Shown: positions 18,624 to 26,924 of the stretch, in pieces
Layout: each line of letters starts with the position of its first letter
How positions within the stretch are numbered: position 1 is the first letter of the stretch
NCBI RefSeq assembly: GCF_044793635.1
Contig: NZ_CP084992.1
Span: 1,674,001-1,738,000 of the forward strand
Origin: Virgibacillus_F necropolis_A
Lineage (GTDB): Bacteria; Bacillota; Bacilli; Bacillales; Amphibacillaceae
Length of the DNA stretch: 64,000 bases
Direction: 5' to 3'
Program-made: the position numbers and the translations under genes
The notes under the pieces: generated by a model
The model's database searches: none
Seen by the model: only the letters and a program-made list of their open reading frames with translations
What the model was told of the DNA's origin: nothing

Positions 18624-20176
18624 GCAAGTCAACTTTTGTAAAAAGCACACTAATTTTATCTCTTGCAACATTACTCTCTAAAATATTAGGAAGTATATTT
18701 CGCATCCCTCTACAAAACATTGCGGGTGATGAAGTACTTGGTATATTTAGTTTAGTCTATCCAGTTTACATGGTCGCATTGATTCTGTCTGTGGCAGGGA
18801 TACCAATTGCAATCTCCAAACTTATCGCAGAAGCAAGGTCAAACGACGAACATGCAAATATAAAAGAAATATACATTACTGCAAGTATTCTAGCTATATT
18901 ATTTGGAATCATTAGCTTTTCGTTAATATATAGCTTTTCCTCATCAATAGCTGCTGCGTTGGGGGGCCCAGGAACGCGTTTGGCTCTTATAGTGGTGGCT
19001 GCAACTTTACTTGTCGCCCCATATATGGCAGTTTATCGAGGTTTTTTTCAGGGTTTTGAAGACATGAGACCTACTGCGATTTCACAAGTAATAGAACAAT
19101 TTATCAGGGTCGGATTAATTCTATTAGTTGCCTATTACTTAGTTAGTAAAGGGTTTTCTAATAATGTTGTTGCAGGCGGGGTTATGATTGGTTCAGTAGC
19201 AGGAGCACTAGTTTCCCTTCTTTATCTACGCTTGAAGTACAATCGGTCTCCCTTAAAGTTATCACCAGTAGATAATTTTTCATACCAAAGATTTATCATC
19301 TGGAGTAAAAAAATATTAAAAGTTTCAGTTCCTATTGCCATTGGCACAATTACAATGGCCCTATTGAACTTCGTTGATTCTTTCACTATCCCATACGGAC
19401 TGGAATCTGCGGGATTCGAAACAAGTAATATTAATTATTTATATGGAATATATGGACGTGGTCTTTCTTTGGTACAAATTGCAACTGTACTGGCGACCTC
19501 TATTGTTCTTCCCTTAATTCCCTTAATCACTACTAAATTAACAGAAAGAAAATACAGTGAGACTCAAGAGGTTATTGAAAAAACACACAGGATAACACAT
19601 TTGACTTCATGGCCAGCTGCAATGGGACTATTAGCCTTGACATTACCGTTGAATCTAGCTTTGTTTACAAATCAAGAAGGTAGTTTAACACTAGCTATTT
19701 TAGGATTTAGTTCTGTATTTACATCACTTACTGTATTAGGAACAGGAATCTTACAAGGGATGAACCTAGCAAACAAAGCAGCTATTATAATTGTAGTTGG
19801 TGTTGTGTTAAAAACTTTCTTTAACATATACCTAATTAATCTATTTGGGTTAAATGGTGCAGCACTTTCGACATTGTTTGTTTATATCATTTTGTTTTGT
19901 ATAAACAGCTTTTATATTTATAAACAGATGCCATATAAAATTATAAATTCCGATATGTTCAAAATGGTTTTCTCTTCATTAACAATGGGCACAATAATCG
20001 GAATACCTACATTGTTCTTTAGTTTTGAGAATTGGACAAGGATACAGGCAATGTCCTATGCACTTATTGCAGTCTTATTCGGCATAGGATTGTATTTTCT
20101 GCAATTATACTTAATGAAAGTAATCGACAAAACTACAATCAAAAGCCTACCTATTGTCGGGAAAAGGATGAAGTAA
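18620..20176 (+). CDS. MOP-superfamily polysaccharide flippase (SpoVB/MurJ-like)
   Basis: 518 residues, about 14 predicted membrane segments. The start at 18620 (SKSTFVKSTLILS) overlaps the previous stop as ATGA and opens directly into the first helix; a longer reading from 18551 is out of character. Typical blocks are ATLLSKILGSIFRIPLQNIAG at the N-terminus and PYMAVYRGFFQGFEDMRPTA. Members flip lipid-linked sugars across the membrane. In this operon, between a TagA-type transferase and CsaB, it probably exports the lipid-linked wall polymer precursor. The exact substrate cannot be read from sequence. Confidence 0.87.
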   Translation: MSKSTFVKSTLILSLATLLSKILGSIFRIPLQNIAGDEVLGIFSLVYPVYMVALILSVAGIPIAISKLIAEARSNDEHANIKEIYITASILAILFGIISFSLIYSFSSSIAAALGGPGTRLALIVVAATLLVAPYMAVYRGFFQGFEDMRPTAISQVIEQFIRVGLILLVAYYLVSKGFSNNVVAGGVMIGSVAGALVSLLYLRLKYNRSPLKLSPVDNFSYQRFIIWSKKILKVSVPIAIGTITMALLNFVDSFTIPYGLESAGFETSNINYLYGIYGRGLSLVQIATVLATSIVLPLIPLITTKLTERKYSETQEVIEKTHRITHLTSWPAAMGLLALTLPLNLALFTNQEGSLTLAILGFSSVFTSLTVLGTGILQGMNLANKAAIIIVVGVVLKTFFNIYLINLFGLNGAALSTLFVYIILFCINSFYIYKQMPYKIINSDMFKMVFSSLTMGTIIGIPTLFFSFENWTRIQAMSYALIAVLFGIGLYFLQLYLMKVIDKTTIKSLPIVGKRMK

Positions 20177-20215
20177 CTTTATTTAGAAAAGTGATTAGAA
20201 AGGAATGAATGAAAA

Positions 20216-22138
20216 TTGATCAAGCGCCAATGGCTTTGGATTATTATAGCTTTATTATTACTCATCTCTTTACCGGGATTACATGATAGATGGCAAACTG
20301 AAGTTAATAATAATACCTATGAAATAGCTACCCCTTATCAGGAAATTCTAAGTTTGACCACAGAAAGCCCAATAACAACAGATGAGGCACTCTCTTCGCT
20401 AAAAGAGGCTGGCCTAAATACAGTAAGTCTAAAACCTATGACATTAGATATATGGGAACATCTAGATATAATTACAATATACGGTAAAGAAGAATTGGAA
20501 ACGGCCCTAATGTTCAGTAATATAGAGGAGGATTACAAACAAAAGCAAGATGGCTTTTATACTACAATACCGAAAGAACCGTTTTACGTTAAGAAAATAA
20601 AGGAGAAACTTGATCCGATTGAGGTAACTATTAACAATCAGTCTCTATATTTTTTCCCAGATAAAGAAGGTTCCTTGCGTCATTCTAATCTTGGATACAA
20701 TAGGAATGCTATCCAAAAAATTAAAAAACATGATCTTAACTATTTATTAAGAGTAGAAAATGCAGACAATACTACCGATGACACCACTAAAAAAAGTGTC
20801 ATTAAAAAACAAACAATCGAAACTTTAGTTGACTTGAAAGATGAAGACGTTTCTAACCTTTTGTTTTCGGGATCAGAAGTAATTGGATATCCAAATCTCC
20901 AAAAAGTGAAAGCCTATTCCGGAAAACTCCAAGAAGCAGGTTATAATTTTTATACAATTGAATTTTTCAACCAAAAGGGTCTGCAAACAATTGCTAAAGA
21001 AACGAATTATAATACTATTAGACTTCATAGTTTTGGTTTAGGAAATGAAACTTTTGAAGAGGGTGTAGATAGAGCTGTCAGAGCTATAAAAGAACGCAAT
21101 ATAAGAACCATCTTTTTTCACTTTCCAAACCCAAAACTAGTTGAATCTGTTGATAGTCTGGAAAACGCTACAGAATTTATAAGTGCAGTTAATAAAAAGA
21201 TGCCTGATCAATTCACTTCAGGTACTCCAGAACCATTTGATAAAATATTTACTCCCGCATGGATTAAAGTTGCTGCACTTATGGCAGGTATATTATTCAC
21301 TTTCCTAGCATCAGGTATTTTTAACAAAAACACGATAAGAATATCTTCAATAGTATTCATGTTTTTACTAGCGTTATCTTATTTCCTTTTGCAAAATCTA
21401 TTATTATTAAAGGCCTTTGCATTAATAATTGCCGTTATAACGCCAATTTATGCTGTTATTTCCACTGGTAAAGGAACTACAAATATCAAATATATTACAT
21501 TTCGATATTTAAGAGCTATAGGTATAAGTTTTGTAGGAATTGTAATTGTAATAAGTTTGTTGAATGGGAATAAATTTATTACTGGATTTGAATTGTTCAG
21601 GGGAGTAAAACTAGTATATATTGTACCTATTCTCTTTGTGGCCATCTATTTATATTGGAGGAAAATACTTAGTTATTTTAATGTAAAAAAAATAACTTCT
21701 ACTTTAAATAGAAATTTAAAATACTGGCATGTGTTAATTTTTCTACTTGTTGGGTTTGTTGGATTTTACTATATCTCCCGTACAGGTAATAGTGGGACTG
21801 TCAGTGAATTTGAATTACTGATACGATATAAATTAGAAGAGTATCTATATGTGAGACCAAGAACAAAAGAATTCTTGATTGGATTTCCGTTTTATATTTT
21901 AGCCTTATATACAATGGGGATTAACAATAAATGGGGGAAATTCTTACTCATCCCCGGTGTGATTGGGTTTTTATCAATTATGAATACCTTCACGCACTTT
22001 CATATTCCGTTAAATATTTCTTTATTACGGACTGCATATAGCATCGTAATAGGGTATATCATTGGTATTGTTCTGATTTATTTATTCAAAATTGGTTTCC
22101 GCTATATTTCCAAAGCAATTAAAACGAGGTGGTCCTAA
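20216..22138 (+). CDS. DUF5693 family membrane protein
   Basis: 640 residues. It starts at TTG 20216 behind AGAAAGGA. One N-terminal membrane anchor (about 4-20) is followed by a large extracellular domain (about 25-345), in which a TIM-barrel-like stretch is possible (SLKEAGLNTVSLKP, then GYPNLQKVKAYSGKLQEAGYNF, then FFHFPNPKLV). About nine membrane helices fill the C-terminal half. The family regularly lies beside csaB in Bacilli and has no proven function. The gene overlaps csaB by one base (TAATG). A part in assembly, pyruvylation or export of the secondary wall polymer is the obvious guess from position only. Confidence 0.78.
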   Translation: MIKRQWLWIIIALLLLISLPGLHDRWQTEVNNNTYEIATPYQEILSLTTESPITTDEALSSLKEAGLNTVSLKPMTLDIWEHLDIITIYGKEELETALMFSNIEEDYKQKQDGFYTTIPKEPFYVKKIKEKLDPIEVTINNQSLYFFPDKEGSLRHSNLGYNRNAIQKIKKHDLNYLLRVENADNTTDDTTKKSVIKKQTIETLVDLKDEDVSNLLFSGSEVIGYPNLQKVKAYSGKLQEAGYNFYTIEFFNQKGLQTIAKETNYNTIRLHSFGLGNETFEEGVDRAVRAIKERNIRTIFFHFPNPKLVESVDSLENATEFISAVNKKMPDQFTSGTPEPFDKIFTPAWIKVAALMAGILFTFLASGIFNKNTIRISSIVFMFLLALSYFLLQNLLLLKAFALIIAVITPIYAVISTGKGTTNIKYITFRYLRAIGISFVGIVIVISLLNGNKFITGFELFRGVKLVYIVPILFVAIYLYWRKILSYFNVKKITSTLNRNLKYWHVLIFLLVGFVGFYYISRTGNSGTVSEFELLIRYKLEEYLYVRPRTKEFLIGFPFYILALYTMGINNKWGKFLLIPGVIGFLSIMNTFTHFHIPLNISLLRTAYSIVIGYIIGIVLIYLFKIGFRYISKAIKTRWS

Positions 22139-23232
22139 TGCACGTCGTACTATCTGGTTATTACGGTTTCGATAACGTAGGCGATGAAGCTATATTGTTT
22201 TCTATTATTCGTGCCATGAGAAAAATACAAAACGAAATTGAAATTACCGTTCTTTCAAACAATCCAGAATCGACTATGGAAACATATGACGTCAATGCTG
22301 TAAATCGATGGAATTTAAAAGAGATCAGCACTGTGATTAAAAAAGCAGATGGCCTTATAAGCGGCGGTGGAAGTCTCCTACAGGATGAAACCGGACTTAA
22401 ATCAATCCCATACTATACTGGGATAATAAAAATTGCCAAGTGGTACAAAAAACCTGTTTTCATTTATGCACAAGGCATGGGGCCTTTTAAGCATCGAATA
22501 AGTAAATGGATTGTAAAAACAACTCTCAACAAGGTAAATCAAATTACAGTAAGAGATAGTAGTTCTAAAAGCCTTTTAGAAAAAATCGGTGTAAAGAAAA
22601 CTACTACTATCCTACCCGACCCAGTGATAGGTCTCGATGGTAGCTCATTTAAAAATAATTGGATTCAAAGTCAACAAATTCGCAATCCATTTATCACAGT
22701 GAGTGTTAGAGATTGGCCAACTGCAATGCCTTTTAAAGAAAAGATTGCGAGTTGCCTGGATCAACTAGTTCGTAATGGCAATTCAATTGTTTTTGTTCCA
22801 ATGCATGGTAAACACGATGAAATAGCATCAAAAGAAACCGCTGATTTAATGACAGAAAGAAGTATAATTGCACCATATGATGCGAGTATTGAAGAAAAAA
22901 TTTCTATTATAGGACACTCAAATCTATTAATTGGAATGAGGTTACACTCGCTTATTTTTTCATCGATAAACTATACCCCTTTTGTTGCTATTTCCTATGA
23001 TCCCAAAATTGACGCATTTGCATCAATTTATGAACAATCTGTGGTGGGTCATGTTGAGAAGGATGATTGGGACGATAAAAAACTTCTTGACCTTGTTAAT
23101 AGATCTTTATCATATGGTGTTGCAAAACAAGACATTCTTAAAAATAAGGTGAGAAAAAATCAAAAAGAAGCACTGGATACACCGAGATTAGCTTTCAAAC
23201 TATTCTCAACTGATATAACAGGCAATGAATAA
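22138..23232 (+). CDS. csaB: Polysaccharide pyruvyl transferase CsaB
   Basis: 364 residues, cytoplasmic. The ATG at 22138 is chosen over GTG 22129 because that GTG lies in the ribosome binding site GAGGTGG. Family blocks: LSGYYGFDNVGDEAILFS at the N-terminus, GLISGGGSLLQDETG, FIYAQGMGPF and IGMRLHSLIFS. CsaB transfers a ketal pyruvyl group from phosphoenolpyruvate to the secondary cell wall polysaccharide, and this group is the ligand of SLH domains. The six intact SLH proteins encoded upstream should depend on it. It is the last gene of the operon and a terminator follows. Confidence 0.93.
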   Translation: MHVVLSGYYGFDNVGDEAILFSIIRAMRKIQNEIEITVLSNNPESTMETYDVNAVNRWNLKEISTVIKKADGLISGGGSLLQDETGLKSIPYYTGIIKIAKWYKKPVFIYAQGMGPFKHRISKWIVKTTLNKVNQITVRDSSSKSLLEKIGVKKTTTILPDPVIGLDGSSFKNNWIQSQQIRNPFITVSVRDWPTAMPFKEKIASCLDQLVRNGNSIVFVPMHGKHDEIASKETADLMTERSIIAPYDASIEEKISIIGHSNLLIGMRLHSLIFSSINYTPFVAISYDPKIDAFASIYEQSVVGHVEKDDWDDKKLLDLVNRSLSYGVAKQDILKNKVRKNQKEALDTPRLAFKLFSTDITGNE

Positions 23233-23385
23233 TGATGATAATTTACCCTACCTATACAAAAGTACGGGCCTTATTTCGGCTAAGTAGTTCCGATAACGTG
23301 GAGAAAATGCGAAAAAACAATATGAAAAACAAACCAATTAGCAACCATAATCACACACTAAATAACAGTGTAATCAGTAAGAAAG

Positions 23386-23412
23386 AAGACCGACTTAAGA
23401 GTCGGTCTTTAC
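23386..23412 (+). terminator. Rho-independent terminator of the csaB operon
   Basis: Stem AAGACCGAC/GTCGGTCTT around TTAAGA, followed by a short T tract, about 155 nt after the csaB stop. Confidence 0.75.
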
Positions 23413-23491
23413 ATTTCCATATAATGTAATCTCTAATTAACACACCAGTAGTTCAGTAAGAAATGTTCTATTTAGTAAATAAAATTCATTC

Positions 23492-23821
23492 CTATTCACC
23501 GATAATTTCAGAAGCACCTTCATCTATTTCTATAATAATTTCTACATTATTATCAAACTTAACTGTCCAAGAGTTCCTATTATTTGTTACACTTTTTATT
23601 TCCTCACTTTTATATCCTCGTTCTTTAAATTGTTTCCTAGCCAAATCGATTACTTTCTGAGAAGTGTCCATAGTTTCCTGATATACCTTTGGCTCATCTT
23701 CCGGAACAAGAGCTTCTTCACTTTTTAATTCATCTTTATTGTCATCCTTGATGGGGTCAATAGATAATGGAATAGCAATTATAAAACAGACGAGCACAAT
23801 TGCTGATAGCTTTAGTTTCAA
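23492..23821 (-). CDS. Small secreted protein of unknown function
   Basis: 109 residues. An N-terminal hydrophobic segment (about 4-20) acts as signal peptide or anchor. An acidic K/D/E linker follows, then a small domain (about 50-109) with alternating strands, DLARKQFKERGYKSEEIKSV followed by WTVKFDNNVEIIIEI, which looks like a PepSY/YpeB-type fold though I cannot assign it. AGGAGG stands in front of the ATG. It is a single gene, convergent with the csaB operon. Real by coding bias and RBS; function not recognised. Confidence 0.6.
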   Translation of the reverse strand: MKLKLSAIVLVCFIIAIPLSIDPIKDDNKDELKSEEALVPEDEPKVYQETMDTSQKVIDLARKQFKERGYKSEEIKSVTNNRNSWTVKFDNNVEIIIEIDEGASEIIGE

Positions 23822-24014
23822 AAAAACAAACCTCCTAGTGACAAAATGTATTTAATTAACTTGTACTATTAACATTTTACTAAGTTTATATATATGTTTT
23901 AAATTCTTCGATTATTAGGTTAACCTGAGGCGTTAATAGAATTAGCATAGGCTTTGTCTTTTTGAATTATTACATCATTTAGCTTCATAAAAACTTTGTC
24001 ATTTGTTAGTCTAT

Positions 24015-24308
24015 TTAAAACAAAGATTGATTTAATAGCATTATCATAGTTAACATTCCTGATAAACCAAAAGTAATTAAAACCGTTACTATTCCTCTTA
24101 AAAGTAATTTACCGTCTCTTTTGCCTATCATTCCTACTATTCCAAGAAACAAAGTTATCCACGATAAGAAGAAAACAATATTTAAAGCATCTGTACCCGT
24201 TGTTTCAATAACAAAATAAGCAAACCCTTTCCATGTCACTACTGTTAGATACAATACTAAGCAAAATAACGAAAGGACAAAAGACCATAGATTTATTCCT
24301 TTCCTCAT
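24015..24308 (-). CDS. Small membrane protein of unknown function
   Basis: 97 residues, three predicted membrane helices (about 8-28, 38-58 and 70-92). ATG 24308 is preferred over GTG 24317, because AAGGGGAG then sits 8 nt upstream. It has a lysine/arginine loop (GKRDGKLL) between helices 2 and 3. It is a lone gene beside an IS110 remnant. No family recognised. Confidence 0.6.
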   Translation of the reverse strand: MRKGINLWSFVLSLFCLVLYLTVVTWKGFAYFVIETTGTDALNIVFFLSWITLFLGIVGMIGKRDGKLLLRGIVTVLITFGLSGMLTMIMLLNQSLF

Positions 24309-24354
24309 AATTAACACTCCCCTTTTTTAAGTAACCTGCTTCGTTTGTAAAATA

Positions 24355-24388
24355 AGGTTAACCAGATTTTTCTGGTTGACCATTTTTT
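24355..24388 (+). terminator. Hairpin with T tail, possibly bidirectional
   Basis: GGTTAACCAG/CTGGTTGACC with a TTTTT loop, followed by CATTTTTT on the plus strand. No plus-strand gene precedes it closely, so it may end minus-strand transcripts coming from the IS remnant or LTA synthase side. Confidence 0.5.
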
Positions 24389-24404
24389 ATATGCTTTTAT
24401 TATA

Positions 24405-24588
24405 ACAGTAGCCGGGGTAGAACGTAACTGCTCGTGGGGCTTGGACCACGGCTACTAAACCGTTCGCCCCCTACTTGTAAAAACATGATTTGGCTGGTTG
24501 GGATATTGATCCCGTTTAACAAGCAAAGCTATGACATTACAAGGAGGATTAGGGGTACCGGCAAATACGTTTTAGGAGGAGATTTTGA
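24405..24588 (+). ncRNA. IS110 non-coding end, possible bridge RNA locus
   Basis: The 184 nt before the broken transposase start carry structured sequence. There is a perfect 8-bp inverted repeat AGTAGCCG/CGGCTACT (24407-24414 with 24449-24456) around a 34-nt loop. A second hairpin, GGGAT/ATCCC, follows near 24500-24513. IS110-group elements encode their target- and donor-binding bridge RNA in the end upstream of the transposase, so this is its expected place. Function in this decayed copy is doubtful. Confidence 0.45.
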
Positions 24589-24790
24589 ATGAATCCAGTC
24601 GTTGGTCTAAATGTTTCTAAAGGGGAAAGTCAGTTCCAAGCATTTTTGGACAAGAAAAAACCGTACCTTAAGAGTTTTAAAGTTGAACACATAGTAATGG
24701 GCTAGTGATACTTCACGAATTTTTAAAGCACTTAAAGGAAATTACAGGGCTGAATCCAGCAATTGTTTTGGAAGCTACGGGACAATTATC
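24589..24790 (+). pseudogene. IS110 family transposase remnant
   Basis: The ATG at 24589 behind TAGGAGGAG starts NPVVGLNVSKGESQFQAFLD, the N-terminus of the IS110 DEDD transposase. The first Asp of the catalytic set (normally GLDVSK) is replaced by Asn. A TAG stops the frame after 38 codons. A shifted frame continues with HEFLKHLKEITGLNPAIVLEATG, matching the next block of the family (AIVLE-TG). After about 24790 no similarity is recognisable and the LTA synthase gene begins at 24897 on the other strand. At most 70 of the usual 400 or so codons remain. Confidence 0.8.
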
Positions 24791-24896
24791 TTGCTTCTGT
24801 GCGATTTGGTCTTATATTTATTATGTTTCTCCACCAAAACGGAACTACTTATTTATTATTTCGGCTCGTTTTTTTGTGTGGTATTAAACGTTGTAT

Positions 24897-26771
24897 TTAT
24901 CTTTCTGGAAGACCCTTCATATAGATATCAGAGATCTTTTCCAATTTTAATACACGGATGTAATCCTTTTTATATTTATCAAAATCACTAATTTTTTTCC
25001 CTGTTACGATATTATAGGCTGTTCCGTCCTCGAATCCTTTTTCTGGAATAAATAGTAATTCCTCATTAAAGAACGATCCAACTGGCAAGTAATATCTAAC
25101 TCCTAATAAGTTCTTATCATAGTTCAATAAATCCTGTCCAAAGACAACCTGTTCTTCTAATGAAATACCTAACAGGTTAGCTATTGTTGGCATGAAATCT
25201 AGCTGACCACTAGTTTTTTCAAAAGTTTTTCCATCTGTAATTCCTGGAGCATGGATAATAAAAGGTATATTTAACCGATCCAGATCTTTATATTCATGTC
25301 CTAGAAGGTCGCTGACCAATTCAACATCTTCTTTACTTATGGCACTCTGTTGTAATCCAAAATGATCTCCATAAATTACGATTATACTCTTATCATAGAT
25401 TCCTTTCTTTTTAAGATCCTCTGTAAAGTCACCTATTGCTCTATCCACATAGTTAATTGACTGTAAATAGGCACCTGTTAGGGACCCACTAAATTTGTCT
25501 GGAAGTTCCAGTACCCCTTTATCCTTTGGCAAGCTAAAGGGATGATGACTTGTCAGTCCAATTAAATGGGCATAAAATAATTGCCTTTTTTGATGATGTT
25601 TTTCCAACACTGGTAAAGCTTTTTCGAATAATACTTCATCTGATGGTCCAATACCGATTACATCTTCATTACCAAAAAAGTCTCTAGCGTAATACTTCTC
25701 AAAACCCAATGCAGGATATAAATCATCCCTATTCCAAAACTCTATATCATCCGCGTGAAAAGTCATAGTTGTATAACCCTTTGATTTCAACAACCGTGGC
25801 AAGCTAGGGAATTTTTTATCCCCATAAATTTGGGAAGTAGGATTGAATGCCACTGGATATAGAGAAGTATTTACGATAAATTCAGCATCAGAAGTATTTC
25901 CAGGTCCAGTCTGCTGAAAAGTGTTCGGGAAATAAAAGCTATTCTTTAACATTTTATTCAAATTTGGCGTAACTTCTTTCCCGCCCACTTTTAATCCGAT
26001 AGTGAAATTTTGCATTGATTCTACCTGAATAACGATTAAATTTCTTCCCTCTGCAGCACTAAAATAGTTTCGTTGTTCATTTGGAATTCTTTTTATTCCT
26101 TTTATCAACCTAATTTTATCCTTTAGTTCAGATACCTTTTTCACGGAAACATCTACATCAATCTTGATTCGACTTCCTGAACCCGCATAAATTTGTAATG
26201 CTTCATAATTTAAAATCCCTTTTTCTTCTGCAGCAACAACATTGTTATTTATCATTTCATCTTTATGAACCATGAAATTTGTAAATGAAATACTTAGCGC
26301 TAAAACTAAGACAGGCATAACAATAAGTTTTTTACTTAAAGGTTTGCTAGCTAATGGGTACTTTCTGAACAATAATAAAATGATAAAAATAATAATATCA
26401 ATGAAAAACAACATATACACAGGCTTAAGTATCGCTGTAATACTTTCATTTATAGTGTCGACTTGTCCTAACTGAAATAAAGCGAAATAGGTTATTATTC
26501 TGCCAAAAAATGAATGATAAAGAATAAATGTCAAAAACAGTGCTGAAAATATGATATTCAGTAAAAGATAAAAGTATGGTTTTCCTTTTATCGATATCAA
26601 CTCTATTATGGAAGTGAATATTAAAATATAACTTGACTCTAAAACAATTGTTTTTGTTATGTTCAGTTCATCAAATAACAAAAATCTTAATATAAGGAAC
26701 TTAATTAAAAAAATTGTTGTTATGATAATTAAATGGCTTTTTAAAAAGTCTGAAATCCTATCGATTTTCAT
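24897..26771 (-). CDS. LTA synthase family protein (LtaS-type sulfatase fold)
   Basis: 624 residues. Five membrane helices (about 12-170) are followed by an extracellular sulfatase-fold domain (about 240-600). Active-site residues can be seen: Glu251 (VIQVESMQN), the nucleophile Thr293 (GNTSDAEF) and the metal-binding Asp-His of IYGDHFG. LtaS polymerises glycerol phosphate from phosphatidylglycerol onto a glycolipid anchor; some paralogues act as primases or transfer glycerol phosphate to other polymers. The length fits the family (B. subtilis LtaS is about 650). It is a lone gene, divergent from the FAD oxidoreductase. Which LtaS class it belongs to cannot be told from this window. Confidence 0.9.
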   Translation of the reverse strand: MKIDRISDFLKSHLIIITTIFLIKFLILRFLLFDELNITKTIVLESSYILIFTSIIELISIKGKPYFYLLLNIIFSALFLTFILYHSFFGRIITYFALFQLGQVDTINESITAILKPVYMLFFIDIIIFIILLLFRKYPLASKPLSKKLIVMPVLVLALSISFTNFMVHKDEMINNNVVAAEEKGILNYEALQIYAGSGSRIKIDVDVSVKKVSELKDKIRLIKGIKRIPNEQRNYFSAAEGRNLIVIQVESMQNFTIGLKVGGKEVTPNLNKMLKNSFYFPNTFQQTGPGNTSDAEFIVNTSLYPVAFNPTSQIYGDKKFPSLPRLLKSKGYTTMTFHADDIEFWNRDDLYPALGFEKYYARDFFGNEDVIGIGPSDEVLFEKALPVLEKHHQKRQLFYAHLIGLTSHHPFSLPKDKGVLELPDKFSGSLTGAYLQSINYVDRAIGDFTEDLKKKGIYDKSIIVIYGDHFGLQQSAISKEDVELVSDLLGHEYKDLDRLNIPFIIHAPGITDGKTFEKTSGQLDFMPTIANLLGISLEEQVVFGQDLLNYDKNLLGVRYYLPVGSFFNEELLFIPEKGFEDGTAYNIVTGKKISDFDKYKKDYIRVLKLEKISDIYMKGLPER

Positions 26772-26924
26772 GTCTTAATTCCCTTCTAACTACTTTTTAT
26801 AAACTTAATGAGTATTATAAATCAAGGGCAAGAAGAATCTTCTGTCCACTTTAAGTTAGGATGTACATCTCTCAGTAAAATAAAATCACATAATTAAACC
26901 CTTTTAATAAAGATGGAGGAAATA

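Noticed and set aside
23232..23429. Short plus-strand frame after csaB
   Set aside because: It overlaps the csaB stop, has no ribosome site or hydrophobic or domain pattern and runs into the csaB terminator hairpin.
24705..24991. Short plus-strand frames after the IS110 start as separate genes
   Set aside because: The first is the frameshifted continuation of the transposase; the others run into the LTA synthase gene on the other strand.
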